NCBI GenBank assembly: GCA_049578545.1
Contig: JBAUMF010000061.1
Span: 1 to 26,924 of the forward strand
DNA from: DASQBT01 sp049578545
GTDB lineage: Bacteria; Pseudomonadota; Gammaproteobacteria; Burkholderiales; Thiobacillaceae
Length of the DNA stretch: 26,924 nucleotides
Direction of reading: 5' to 3'
Every line of letters begins with the position of its first letter. Position 1 is the stretch's first letter. Both the position numbers and the translations under genes were made by a program. Shown here piece by piece: positions 7,605 to 15,525 of this stretch. The notes under the pieces were generated by a model. That model was not told the origin of the DNA. It made no database searches and worked only from the letters and a program-made list of their open reading frames with translations.

Positions 7605-8560
7605 TTCCGTCCGCTCCAAATTACGGCGGGCAGACTCAGCAACAGGGCCAGGCCAAGCGGCCACTGAAACCATTCATCGCGAGGCCGGTACCATTGCTGT
7701 TGCGCGGCGCTCGGTTCCAGCTTGTCGATCCGGGCATACACGCTTTCAAGCGCTTCGGCATCGGTGGCGCGGAAGTATTCCCCGCCGGTAATTTTGGCAA
7801 TTTGCTTGAGCGTATCCTCGTCGAGGTCGCTGTTCCCCCCGCTGATGTCGAAGAAACCCGCTTGATCGGCAGCCCCTACACCGATGGTGTAGATGCGCAG
7901 GCCGGCTGCAGCGGCCATCTTGGCAGCCTCGATCGGCGGCATGACGCCGGCGTCATTGCCGCCGTCGGTAAGCAGGATCATCACCATCTCGCCCTTCCGC
8001 CCGGCCTCGTCGCGCAGCCGCTTGATGCCAAGGCCGATGGCATCGCCAATGGCGGTCTGTGTGCCGGCCACGCCTATCATGGACTCATCGAGAAAACGCC
8101 CCACCGTATCCAGATCGCTGGTGAGCGGCGCCTGCAGATACGGGCGCGTACCGAACAGGATGAGCCCCACCTGATCGCCGTGGCGGTGGAGGATGAAATC
8201 GCCCGCCACCTTCTGCACCACCTGCAGCCTGGAATAGCCATTGGCCATGTCCTGGGTGGCCATGGAGCCGGAGACATCCACGGCGAGCAACAGCCGCCGC
8301 GCGGTGGTGGGTACCGGCTGCGGATCGCCCAGCCATTGCGGGCGGATGGCGGCGAACACGAGCAACAGCCAGACCAGCGCGAACAGCAGCCTGCGCGGGC
8401 GTGTCAGGGTCTGGACCAGGGTTGTCGAAGCGGAGCCGACGGATGCGGCAAACGGCAGGAACAGTGCCGCGCTGCGGGGTTGAGCAGGTGGCAGCATGCG
8501 GGCCAGCAGCCAGGGTAAGGGCAGGAACAACAGCATCCATGGCCATTCGATGTTGATCAT
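7595..8560 (-). CDS. batA: BatA-like vWA-domain membrane protein
   Basis: The protein has 321 residues. Membrane helices lie near residues 5-20, 57-72 and 300-316. The vWA domain begins with LLLAVDVSGSM, so Asp95, Ser97 and Ser99 form the MIDAS. This is followed by DQVGLILFG, PLTSDLDTV and MILLTDGGNDAG. The fragment AIGDAIGLGIKRL is characteristic of the BatA/YfbK-like vWA group. Its ATG overlaps the stop of the DUF4381 gene by four bases (ATGA), and its end overlaps batB by ten. Family knowledge links these proteins to MoxR ATPases in membrane-associated assembly or stress tolerance. The substrate is unknown here. Confidence 0.92.
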   Translation of the reverse strand: MINIEWPWMLLFLPLPWLLARMLPPAQPRSAALFLPFAASVGSASTTLVQTLTRPRRLLFALVWLLLVFAAIRPQWLGDPQPVPTTARRLLLAVDVSGSMATQDMANGYSRLQVVQKVAGDFILHRHGDQVGLILFGTRPYLQAPLTSDLDTVGRFLDESMIGVAGTQTAIGDAIGLGIKRLRDEAGRKGEMVMILLTDGGNDAGVMPPIEAAKMAAAAGLRIYTIGVGAADQAGFFDISGGNSDLDEDTLKQIAKITGGEYFRATDAEALESVYARIDKLEPSAAQQQWYRPRDEWFQWPLGLALLLSLPAVIWSGRKWA

Positions 8561-9009
8561 GGGCGCCCTCTCAGAAACCCACGGACGCCTTCCAGCCAGC
8601 GGCTGCGGTCGGCCTGCGCTGCTCCGCCGTAAGCAGCGCGGATCAATCCTTGACCCGCCTCACCGGCAAGTATTCCGCCGCCGTGACCGGTGATGAACGT
8701 GAGCCAGGATTCGCCGCTCAAACCGGCCACGGCCTCGTGGCCATATGCAGCAAGCGCATAGCGCCGCATCAGGTGTTCAAGCTCCTTTGCCAATTGCACG
8801 TCATCGATTTGTCCGGTTTCCAGCTTCTTGAATTCATTCATCGCCAGCCGGCGCAGACGGCTGGCCGGACGGCGATACCGGTAGATCAGCCACCCGGCAG
8901 CGAGCAGAACCAGACCAGCCACGATCCACCAGCCCGGTGCCGGCGGCCACCATCCGGGTGGTGGTGGCGCATGGGCCGGCGCCAGTTGTTTGAGCCAGTC
9001 GTTGTTCAT
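8557..9009 (-). CDS. DUF4381-domain membrane protein of the Bat operon
   Basis: The protein has 150 residues. A Pro/Trp-rich N-terminus (APPPPGWWPPAPGWW) leads into one transmembrane helix at about residues 28-43 and then a basic stretch (YRYRRPASRLRRLA). The helical cytoplasmic domain contains ELEHLMRRYALAAYGHEAVA and GESWLTFI, as in DUF4381 proteins that sit between DUF58 and batA genes in many proteobacteria. It is joined by four-base ATGA overlaps to both neighbours. It probably forms part of the membrane complex with BatA and BatB. No catalytic motif is visible. Confidence 0.85.
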   Translation of the reverse strand: MNNDWLKQLAPAHAPPPPGWWPPAPGWWIVAGLVLLAAGWLIYRYRRPASRLRRLAMNEFKKLETGQIDDVQLAKELEHLMRRYALAAYGHEAVAGLSGESWLTFITGHGGGILAGEAGQGLIRAAYGGAAQADRSRWLEGVRGFLRGRP

Positions 9010-9908
9010 GCTGCCCAGGCAGGTTCCCTCAGTAGCGGCGGAAGCGCCGCATCAACCGCATCGGAAGTGTTCAGACGATTCAGCGGCAGATTGAGCCGGC
9101 GCGCCAGATCGCCCAGTTGTTGTTCGCGTGCATGCCACTTGTCCAGCCATCCGGCGCGGCTTCGATCACCATCCAGCCACCAGAGCCGGCCCGGCAGGCC
9201 AACCCGGTAGCGGCCTTCCGGCAGACCAGCGTTTTCCAGTGGGTCGACCAGCCACAGCAGGCGGCAGTCGTTGTGCATGGACAGACCGGCCAATGCGGCC
9301 TCGGACGCATCGTCCAGATCGCTGAAGTCGCTCAGCACAAGTACCAGGCTGCCGGGCTGGAGCAGGGGCCGCAATGCCGTCAGTGCCGCGTTCAGACTGT
9401 CGGGTTCGGGCACGCCGGGACTGCGGGGCTGGGCTTCAACCAATGCTTCAAGCACCGGCAGTACGCCAGCCTGGCGGGCGCGCGGCGGAAAAATGCGCGG
9501 CGGATGTTTGCCATCGGCGATCAGTGCACCCAGCCGGTCGCCGCCGGAAACCGCAACCCAGGCCAGCAGCGCCGCCGTGCGCAACAGCAGGGCTGATTTG
9601 AACTGGCGGCGGCTGCCGAAATAAAGACCCGGATGCAGATCGGCCAGCAGCCAGACCGGCCGTTCGCGTTCTTCCCGAAACAGCTTGGTGTGGGGCTTGC
9701 CGCGGCGGGCAGTGACACGCCAGTCGATATTGCGGGCGTCGTCACCCGGGGTGTAGAGGCGCACTTCCTCGAACTCCAGACCGCGCCCGCGCTGGGCACT
9801 GCGGTGCGCTCCCTGCAATCGCGCCATGACGGGGCGATGCGTGTGCAGGCTAAGGCCATGTGCTGCGCCCCGCAGGGCGACCAGTTCCGCCAGGTTGGCC
9901 AGGATCAT
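9006..9908 (-). CDS. DUF58-domain protein (vWA-like) of the MoxR-Bat operon
   Basis: The protein has 300 residues. The DUF58 signature is near residues 41-92: GRGLEFEEVRLYTPGDDARN, then IDWRVTARRGKPHTKLFREE, then RPVWLLADLHPGLYFGSR. The remainder has a degenerate vWA-like fold with LVLVLSDFSDLDD. It has no signal peptide or membrane helix, so it is cytoplasmic or peripheral. It follows moxR with a four-base overlap (ATGA) and leads into the DUF4381 gene the same way. DUF58 proteins are the standard partner of MoxR ATPases. The function is believed to be adaptor-like, but this is inference. Confidence 0.92.
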   Translation of the reverse strand: MILANLAELVALRGAAHGLSLHTHRPVMARLQGAHRSAQRGRGLEFEEVRLYTPGDDARNIDWRVTARRGKPHTKLFREERERPVWLLADLHPGLYFGSRRQFKSALLLRTAALLAWVAVSGGDRLGALIADGKHPPRIFPPRARQAGVLPVLEALVEAQPRSPGVPEPDSLNAALTALRPLLQPGSLVLVLSDFSDLDDASEAALAGLSMHNDCRLLWLVDPLENAGLPEGRYRVGLPGRLWWLDGDRSRAGWLDKWHAREQQLGDLARRLNLPLNRLNTSDAVDAALPPLLREPAWAA

Positions 9909-10903
9909 GGCGCGGGCACCTGACGCAGCAATTCATCTACGCAGTCCTGCGCGTTGACGCCGCGGGCCTGCGCCGTGTAGTCCAGCAGCAAACGGTGACG
10001 CAGGGCATCCGGCGCGATGGCCTGGACGTCGTCAGGGCTGACATAGTCGCGGCCATCCAGCCAGGCCAGAGCACGCGCACCGCGTTCCATGGCGATGGCG
10101 GCACGCGGACTGGCGCCCCAGCGCAGCCATTCGGCCAGCTTGGCGCTGTACTTTGCCGGACTGCGGGTCGCCTCGACCAGGGCGGCGATGTATTCCGCCA
10201 CCGAATCGGCCAGCGTAAGTTCGAGTGCCTCGCTACGGGCAGCGAAGACGATTTCCTGCGACACAGGCGTGGCCGGGGGTGGCAGTTCCCGTGCCTCGCG
10301 CGCTTCTCGCCTGGACAGTTCCATGATGCGCAGGGTCGTGGCGCGGTCAGGATAATCCACCAGGGTATGCAGCATGAAACGATCAAGCTGAGCTTCTGGC
10401 AGGGGATAGGTGCCTTCGTGCTCGATCGGGTTCTGGGTGGCCATCACCAGAAACAGGCGGGGCAGCGGGTAGGTGGCGGCGCCCACGCTGATCTGCCGCT
10501 CGGCCATGGCTTCCAGAAGGGCGGACTGCACCTTGGCAGGGGCGCGGTTGATCTCGTCCGCCAGGATCAGGTTGTGGAACAGCGGTCCGCGCTGGAAATG
10601 AAAGCCACCCTCTTCGGGGTGGTAGATGTCGGAACCGGTGAGGTCTGCGGGGAGCATGTCGGGAGTGAACTGCAGGCGCTGGAAGTCGGCTTCCAGACCA
10701 TGGGCCAGCGCCTTGACCGCGCGGGTCTTGGCCAGCCCGGGCGGTCCTTCGACCAGCAGGTGGCCGTCTGCCAGCAGGGCCACCAACAGCCGCTCCGCCA
10801 GCTTTTCCTGACCCAGTATCTGGTCGTTCAGATAGGTGCGCAGGGCGTTGAATGGGGCAAGCGCCTGGTTCGGCTGGGTGTGCAGTCTGGTGATGGCATC
10901 CAT
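9905..10903 (-). CDS. moxR: MoxR-family AAA+ ATPase
   Basis: The protein has 332 residues from the ATG at 10903, which has GGAAGGA (10911-10917) in front. An in-frame ATG at 10954 would add 17 residues and has no comparable site. Walker A is GPPGLAKT at residues 53-60, Walker B LILADEINRA has Asp116-Glu117, and sensor 1 is ATQNP with Asn158. The C-terminal lid has WGASPRAAIAMERGARALAW and RDYVSPDDVQAIAPDALRHR, which are typical of MoxR. It is the first gene of a seven-gene operon and probably acts as a chaperone-like ATPase that remodels or activates vWA partners encoded downstream. The operon promoter should lie within 10904-11183. Confidence 0.95.
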   Translation of the reverse strand: MDAITRLHTQPNQALAPFNALRTYLNDQILGQEKLAERLLVALLADGHLLVEGPPGLAKTRAVKALAHGLEADFQRLQFTPDMLPADLTGSDIYHPEEGGFHFQRGPLFHNLILADEINRAPAKVQSALLEAMAERQISVGAATYPLPRLFLVMATQNPIEHEGTYPLPEAQLDRFMLHTLVDYPDRATTLRIMELSRREAREARELPPPATPVSQEIVFAARSEALELTLADSVAEYIAALVEATRSPAKYSAKLAEWLRWGASPRAAIAMERGARALAWLDGRDYVSPDDVQAIAPDALRHRLLLDYTAQARGVNAQDCVDELLRQVPAP

Positions 10904-11183
10904 CGCATGTCCTTCCGGTTGAGTTTGCTTATTCGCCTCATTCAGAAAGTGCATTCTTCGCTAAGTTCCCCGCGCGAGAGTTGGCAGGGCAGTGGCTGAA
11001 TACAGTGGACGCTGTTCCAACCGGGAATATCGGGTTATCGCTGTCGCCATCGGAGCGAGTGGAGCGTAATCCGGTTCACTTGCCGGCTTGGCAGGGAACC
11101 TTGCTTCCTGCCTATCCGGTCCTCCGGGTCTCTCAACCTGGCGCTCCCTGGCTCCCCAACCGCAAGCAGCGCGAGCAGCCGGG
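10904..11183. other. Gap between the antiporter gene end and moxR; imperfect stem
   Basis: Both flanking genes are on the minus strand, so this region must end the antiporter transcript and start the moxR operon. An imperfect stem pairs GGCAGGGAA (11090-11098) with TTCCTGCC (11105-11112) across a six-base loop with one bulge. No T-run follows on the minus strand, so termination by this stem is uncertain. No clear promoter boxes were assigned. Confidence 0.35.
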
Positions 11184-12914
11184 TCAGCTGGCCTTCTCGC
11201 TCGCGGCAAGCGCGGGTTCACCATGCGCTCCCTGCAGATCCAGGCGGAGGCGCGAAATGAGCGTGTCCGCCGCCTCGGCATCAAGCCCTGAGGCGAGCAG
11301 GGCCTGCTCCGCCATGGCAAGCCCAGCGGCGATCTCTTCTATGTAGACGCGCACGCCAGGCACAGCGAGCAAGGCCTTGGCGTCGCGTTCGTACGCAGCA
11401 GTGGCGATTACGTTCAACTGGGGGAATTCGTGGCGAAGTGCGCGAGCTATCCGAAGGGCCGGCTGCAGATGGCGGAACGTGATGACGACGATAGCTGCCC
11501 GTGCGGCACCAGCGGCACGCAGCGTGGCGATGCGGCTGGCGTCCCCATGGAGAACGGCCAGCCCTGCGTGCCGAGCATGTCGGAAGGCCTCGTAATCCGA
11601 CTCCACCAGGATGTATGGAATGTCGGCCAGCGCGAGCGCCCGGGCAGCAAGAAACCCCAACTCGCCCGCTCCGCAGACAATGACATGGCCCTGCATCGCT
11701 GCGGTTCGACCCGCCACCTCCGCTTCTTCGGCCAGCGGTGCGGCGGGGCTCGCGCGGGCACCGCCGATATGCCTGGCCAGGTGCTCATGATGGCGGATGA
11801 GAAACGGCGCGATCCCCATCGAAATCACAATGGCGACCAGCACAGGATGCCCCAACGGGTTTGGAAGGATGCCGAACGCCAAACCCGATGAAACAAGCAG
11901 GAGGCCAAATTCCCCCCCATGTCCCAGGATTATCGCGGTATGCGCGGCATCCATGCGTCCCAACCCAGCCGCACGGGCGCCTGGCCAAGCCAGCAGTATC
12001 TTTCCGGGAATGAGCAGGCCGAGCCACCACAACACCATTGCCGGCGAGTCAATGATCGCAGTCGCGTGCAGCCGGACCCCGACTGTGATGAAGAATAGCC
12101 CCATAAACAGATCGCGAAAGGGGCGGATGTCGTCCTCGACACGGTGCCTGAAGTCGCTCTCGCCCAGCACCACGCCCGCCAGAAAGGCTCCCAGGGCCTC
12201 CGACAGCCCCAACACGTGGGCGGCAAAGGCTGCTCCCGCAACCAACATTAGCGCTGCCATGAGGAAGCCCTCGGTGCTGCCGTGTCGGGCAACCCACGCA
12301 AGCCAGCGGTGAAGTATCGGTTTGCCAGCGACGGCAGCCAGGGCAAACAGGCCTAGCGTCCACCCGACCTCTACCAGTACGCTGAAGATCTCCGGATGGT
12401 CGCCACGACCCCAGATGCTCAGCAGGGTCAGCATGGGAATGGTGGCGATGTCCTGGAACACCGGAACCGCGACGGCGACGCGACCATGGCGCGACGTCAG
12501 TTCTCCCTGATCGGCCAGTTGCTTGGCGGTCAGGGCAGTGGACGACATGGCTGCGGCGCCGCCCAGCAGAATGGCCTCGGTTCTGTCGGCCCCGAGCGCC
12601 AATCCCGCGCCACCAAACACCACTGCAGTCAACAGCGTCTGAAGCCCTCCCGCCATCAGGATACGGTGTCGCGTGGCCCACAGTTCCCTGACTGGAAACT
12701 CCAACCCCACCATGAACATGAGCAACACCACGCCCAGTTCAGCGAGGAAATCCAGGGCCGGGTTCGGCTGCACGATTCCCGTCAGGGAGGGACCCAGCAC
12801 CGCGCCTCCGGCCAGGTAACCGAGCAGCGTGGGTAACTTGAAGCGGGCGCAAAGCGCCGCCATGAGTGCGGCGGTGCCCAGCAGGGTGAAGGTCAGGACA
12901 AACCAGTGGTTCAA
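11184..12914 (-). CDS. CPA2-family (KefB/YbaL-type) cation:proton antiporter with RCK N domain
   Basis: The protein has 576 residues. The start is TTG at 12914. AGGAA (12922-12926) sits 7 bases before it, an in-frame stop lies a few codons upstream, and no ATG is available. Residues 1-385 form a multi-helix Na+/H+ exchanger domain with KLPTLLGYLAGGAVLGPSLTG, the GLEFPVREL element, VPVFQDIATIPML and LSEALGAFLAGVVLGESDFR, as in KefB/YbaL proteins. A cytoplasmic RCK/TrkA-N domain starts near residue 409 (GHVIVCGAGELGFLAARAL, Rossmann GxGxxG) and ends with a helical tail. It probably exports K+ or Na+ in exchange for protons under nucleotide control. No KefF/KefG ancillary gene is adjacent. It is divergent from the Hsp20 operon across 147 bases. 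Confidence 0.92.
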   Translation of the reverse strand: MNHWFVLTFTLLGTAALMAALCARFKLPTLLGYLAGGAVLGPSLTGIVQPNPALDFLAELGVVLLMFMVGLEFPVRELWATRHRILMAGGLQTLLTAVVFGGAGLALGADRTEAILLGGAAAMSSTALTAKQLADQGELTSRHGRVAVAVPVFQDIATIPMLTLLSIWGRGDHPEIFSVLVEVGWTLGLFALAAVAGKPILHRWLAWVARHGSTEGFLMAALMLVAGAAFAAHVLGLSEALGAFLAGVVLGESDFRHRVEDDIRPFRDLFMGLFFITVGVRLHATAIIDSPAMVLWWLGLLIPGKILLAWPGARAAGLGRMDAAHTAIILGHGGEFGLLLVSSGLAFGILPNPLGHPVLVAIVISMGIAPFLIRHHEHLARHIGGARASPAAPLAEEAEVAGRTAAMQGHVIVCGAGELGFLAARALALADIPYILVESDYEAFRHARHAGLAVLHGDASRIATLRAAGAARAAIVVITFRHLQPALRIARALRHEFPQLNVIATAAYERDAKALLAVPGVRVYIEEIAAGLAMAEQALLASGLDAEAADTLISRLRLDLQGAHGEPALAASEKAS

Positions 12915-12940
12915 ATTGATTTCCTGCCAACGTTATGGCG

Positions 12941-12954
12941 CCTATCCAGATAGG
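12941..12954. promoter_or_regulatory. 14-bp inverted repeat in the antiporter/Hsp20 divergent region
   Basis: CCTATC (12941-12946) and GATAGG (12949-12954) form a dyad with a two-base centre. A related CCCTATCTCGGG lies at 12998-13009 in the sigma-32-like -10 region. This could be a small operator, but it may be chance. Confidence 0.3.
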
Positions 12955-12977
12955 GTCGCTCCCTTTAATTTCAAGCC

Positions 12978-13005
12978 CTTGAAAACCTCTTGGAAGGCCC
13001 TATCT
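12978..13005 (+). promoter_or_regulatory. Sigma-32-type heat-shock promoter for the hsp20 operon
   Basis: CTTGAAA at 12978-12984 is a perfect -35 box for the heat-shock sigma factor RpoH. Thirteen bases later, CCCTATCT (12998-13005) matches the -10 consensus CCCCATNT at seven of eight positions. The pair faces the first Hsp20 gene and ends 57 bases before its start codon. The fit of both boxes, the spacing and the product makes this the best-supported promoter in the window. Confidence 0.8.
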
Positions 13006-13061
13006 CGGGTAATGTAGGTGCTGTTAAGGGGCATCTGGATTGAACAATGAAAGGAGGCTGT

Positions 13062-13496
13062 ATGAACTATCGTTCCCTGTTCCCACGCGATCTGTTCGCG
13101 GAAATGGACCGGCTGCAACGCGATATGCAGCAGGCGTTTGAACTCTCTCCCAGCATCCGCGGCCTGGCGCGCGGCGGCTTCCCGGCCATAAACATAGGCA
13201 GCACACCCCGATCCATGGAGATTTACGTTTTCGCACCGGGAATGGACCCGGCTGCCATCGACGCACAACTTGAAAAGGGTGTGCTCACCATTGCTGGTGA
13301 GCGGAAGACGGCAGAAGTGCCCGACAAAGCCACCGTGCATATCGATGAGCGCTTCGCCGGCCGCTTCCGCCGCGTGCTGACCCTGCCCGATGACATCGAT
13401 CCCAATTCGATCGAAGCAAAGTACCGCGACGGCGTGCTTCACATTCGTATCGCACGCAAGGAAGAAGCGCAGCCGCGGCGTATTACCGTTCAGTAA
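13062..13496 (+). CDS. Small heat-shock protein (Hsp20/alpha-crystallin), first of three
   Basis: The protein has 144 residues from the ATG at 13062. AGGAGG (13052-13057) lies just before it, and this rules out the ATG at 13047, which has no ribosome site. The N-terminal arm contains LFPRDLFAEMDRLQRDMQQAF, a typical class A sHSP opening. The alpha-crystallin domain (about residues 40-138) includes APGMDPAAIDAQLEKGVLTI and ERFAGRFRRVLTLPDDIDP, followed by the conserved KYRDGVLHIRI. The ending RRITV supplies the I-x-V/I motif used for oligomer assembly. The role is an ATP-independent holdase for unfolding proteins. It is transcribed from the sigma-32-like promoter. The next gene's Shine-Dalgarno is built from this gene's stop codon (TAAGGAGG). 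Confidence 0.93.
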   Translation: MNYRSLFPRDLFAEMDRLQRDMQQAFELSPSIRGLARGGFPAINIGSTPRSMEIYVFAPGMDPAAIDAQLEKGVLTIAGERKTAEVPDKATVHIDERFAGRFRRVLTLPDDIDPNSIEAKYRDGVLHIRIARKEEAQPRRITVQ

Positions 13497-13508
13497 GGAG
13501 GCGAGATC

Positions 13509-13889
13509 ATGAGCGAAACGACCACTGTCACCAATCAACCTGGAGCCCCACGCGACCAGGCGGCGCTCTTGCCCCCGGTGGATGTTATCGAGGACGGCGC
13601 GGGCATCACACTTTATGCGGACCTGCCGGGCGTGCCCAAGGACAAGCTCAGCCTGCAGGTGGAGGCCGACACCCTGACCATCGAGGGCGAGGTTGTGCTG
13701 GACACGCCGGAGGGCATGGAAGCAAGCCATGTCGAGGTGAGCGTACCGCGCTACAGGCGCGTGTTCACCCTCTCCAAGGAACTGGACATCGAGAAGGTAA
13801 ACGCCGAGTTCACCCAAGGGGTGCTCAAACTGCATATTCCGAAAGCCGAGCATGCCCAACCGCGCCGCATCGAAGTCAGGGTGGCCTGA
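13509..13889 (+). CDS. Small heat-shock protein (Hsp20), second of three
   Basis: The protein has 126 residues and lies 12 bases after the first Hsp20 gene. AGGAGG overlaps the upstream stop and serves this ATG, so the two are co-translated. The N-terminus is short and polar. The alpha-crystallin domain starts at LPPVDVIEDGAGITLYADLP and contains GVPKDKLSLQVEADTLTIEG, YRRVFTLSKELDIEKVNAEF and TQGVLKLHIPK. The C-terminus PRRIEVRV carries the I-x-V motif. It is shorter than the first member in the N-terminal arm, the part that controls oligomer size and client range, so the two may form mixed oligomers. Confidence 0.93.
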   Translation: MSETTTVTNQPGAPRDQAALLPPVDVIEDGAGITLYADLPGVPKDKLSLQVEADTLTIEGEVVLDTPEGMEASHVEVSVPRYRRVFTLSKELDIEKVNAEFTQGVLKLHIPKAEHAQPRRIEVRVA

Positions 13890-13900
13890 CGCAACGTATT

Positions 13901-13927
13901 CGGGGAGAGTCTGCCGTGCTCTCCCCG
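13901..13927 (+). terminator. Perfect 9-bp intercistronic hairpin between the second and third hsp20 genes
   Basis: CGGGGAGAG (13901-13909) pairs perfectly with CTCTCCCCG (13919-13927) across a nine-base loop. It lies 11 bases after the second Hsp20 stop. No T-run follows, so it is more likely a partial attenuator or an RNA processing/stability element that lowers expression of the third gene than a full terminator. Confidence 0.6.
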
Positions 13928-13947
13928 CCAATTGATGGAGGTTTCAC

Positions 13948-14454
13948 ATGAAGATGGAATCATTGAAGGAAGGTGTCGGCTCTTTGCTGGATAACGTAAC
14001 TGAGGGGTGGCGACATCTCACCCGCAGCGCTGCCGGCGCGCTCACGCGTTTCAGGCCCGGCCAATCCACCGAGTTGCCGGCTGAGGGCAACGTGGATGAC
14101 ACGTCCTATCTCGCAACCCGCGGCTGGGCCATGCTGGGCGGTGACGTGTTCGAGGACGACACCCGGCTGGTAGTGCGCCTGGAGATACCGGGCATGGAGA
14201 AGCAGGAGCTGGGCATCGAAGTGCGCGACGAGTCCATGGTGGTCTCCGGTGAAAAGCGCTTCGCGCGCGAAAGCACGGCAGGCCGCTGGCGCGTGATGCA
14301 ATGCGCGTATGGCAGTTTCCGTCGGGTGGTGCCGTTGCCAGTGCCAGTCTTGGCTGACAAGGCGCACGCGACGTATAGCAACGGCGTACTGAGAGTGGAA
14401 TTGCCCAAGGCCACACCGGGCAAGCCCAAGTCCGTGAGCATTACGGTGGAATGA
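13948..14454 (+). CDS. Small heat-shock protein (Hsp20), third and divergent member
   Basis: The protein has 168 residues, with GGAGG (13936-13940) before the ATG. It has a longer N-terminal region than its neighbours (about 65 residues, SLLDNVTEGWRHLTRSAAGA). The alpha-crystallin domain then starts at VFEDDTRLVVRLEIPGMEKQ, with GIEVRDESMVVSGEKRFARE, YGSFRRVVPLPVPV and TYSNGVLRVELPK. The last residues, KSVSITVE, keep an I-x-V motif. It is less similar to the other two than they are to each other. It sits behind the hairpin at 13901-13927, so its level may differ. It is probably a holdase chaperone with a different client range. Confidence 0.9.
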   Translation: MKMESLKEGVGSLLDNVTEGWRHLTRSAAGALTRFRPGQSTELPAEGNVDDTSYLATRGWAMLGGDVFEDDTRLVVRLEIPGMEKQELGIEVRDESMVVSGEKRFARESTAGRWRVMQCAYGSFRRVVPLPVPVLADKAHATYSNGVLRVELPKATPGKPKSVSITVE

Positions 14455-14565
14455 GCACGACGGGGGTACGGCTAGGGTCTAGTGTCGGCGTGCTTGAAAT
14501 TCCGGAAACGCGGTGCCAGAAACTCAGACTGCCGGAAATGAGCTTTTTCTTAAGGGAATAATTGG

Positions 14566-15525
14566 ATGCAAGCAGGTGCAATCGTCATAGGTTTGTGCTG
14601 CATATTGATGGTGCAGCCCGCTGCTGCGGGTCTTGATGAAGGCTTATCGGCAATGCAGAAGGGCGACTACTTAACCGCACTGCGCGAGCTTCGACCGCTC
14701 GCAATTCACGGAGATGCGCTCGCCCAGTTAAACCTGGGCATCCTGTACCAGAACGGCTGGGGTGTGGCGCAGGATTACCGGGAAGCCGCGGCGTGGTATC
14801 GGAGGGCTGCCTTGCAAGGGGACTCCAGTGCGCAGTTCATTCTGGGCGTTCTCTACGCAAAAGGCTTGGGCGTGGCACAGGACTACAAAGAAGCTGCCGC
14901 CTGGTATCGCAAGGCTGCCTTGCAAGGGGATTCTGATGCCCAGTTCAACCTGGGCGTCATGTACGCAATGGGCCGGGGAGTGCCGCAGGATTACAAGGAA
15001 GCTGCGACCTGGTATGGCAAGGCGGGCCTGCAGGGACTTGCCGTTGCGCAGAACGAACTGGGCGTGATCTATGAAGGGGGCCAGGGCGTGCCGCAGGATT
15101 ACAAGGAAGCTGTGGCGTGGTATCGCAAGGCTGCCGAGCAGGGGAACTCCGGTGCCCAGAACAACCTGGGCAGGATCTATGAAAGCGGCCGCGGCGTAGC
15201 ACAGGACTATAAGCAAGCTGCTGCCTGGTATCGCAAGGCCGCATTGCAGGGATTGGCTGCGGCCCAGTATAACCTGGGTATGAGGTATGAAAAGGGCCAG
15301 GGCGTCGCACAGGATTACAAGGAAGCCGCTGCATGGTATCGCAAGGCCGCCGAGCAGGGGAATTCCGGTGCGCAGAACAACCTCGGCGTGATGTATGAAA
15401 AGGGCCAGGGTGTTCCGCAGGCCTACAACGGAGCCGCCGCCTGGTATCGCAAGGCTGCCGGGCAGGGCGATGCTCAGGCCCGACGCAACCTGGACAGAAT
15501 GCAGGACGGCGCGCAGACCAAATGA
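14566..15525 (+). CDS. Secreted Sel1-repeat (TPR-like) protein
   Basis: The protein has 319 residues, with AAGGGA (14552-14557) before the ATG. The signal peptide covers residues 1-21 (ending QPAAA). A TPR-like opening (GLSAMQKGDYLTALRELRPL) leads into seven complete 36-residue Sel1 repeats from residue 49 to 300, plus a partial eighth. The repeat core is AQ-NLG-Y--G-GV-QDYKEAAAWYRKAA-QG. Sel1 arrays make superhelical protein-binding scaffolds. Exported members occur in envelope assembly and in host-interaction proteins. No partner is evident in the neighbourhood. The repeats are very alike, so copy number may vary between strains. Confidence 0.92.
   Translation: MQAGAIVIGLCCILMVQPAAAGLDEGLSAMQKGDYLTALRELRPLAIHGDALAQLNLGILYQNGWGVAQDYREAAAWYRRAALQGDSSAQFILGVLYAKGLGVAQDYKEAAAWYRKAALQGDSDAQFNLGVMYAMGRGVPQDYKEAATWYGKAGLQGLAVAQNELGVIYEGGQGVPQDYKEAVAWYRKAAEQGNSGAQNNLGRIYESGRGVAQDYKQAAAWYRKAALQGLAAAQYNLGMRYEKGQGVAQDYKEAAAWYRKAAEQGNSGAQNNLGVMYEKGQGVPQAYNGAAAWYRKAAGQGDAQARRNLDRMQDGAQTK
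14710..15465 (+). repeat. Seven tandem 108-base repeats (Sel1 coding)
   Basis: Each unit encodes 36 residues starting with GD, GL or GN. Several units share long identical DNA tracts, for example around the GATTACAAGGAAGC and TGGTATCGCAAGGC segments. This points to recent duplication or gene conversion inside the array. Confidence 0.8.

Noticed and set aside
7592..8518. 308-residue plus-strand open frame opposite batA
   Set aside because: It is the antisense shadow of batA, whose vWA motifs and operon overlaps are clear.
14493..14520. CTTGAAA before the Sel1 gene as a second sigma-32 promoter
   Set aside because: No CCCCAT-like -10 box lies 13-15 bases downstream.
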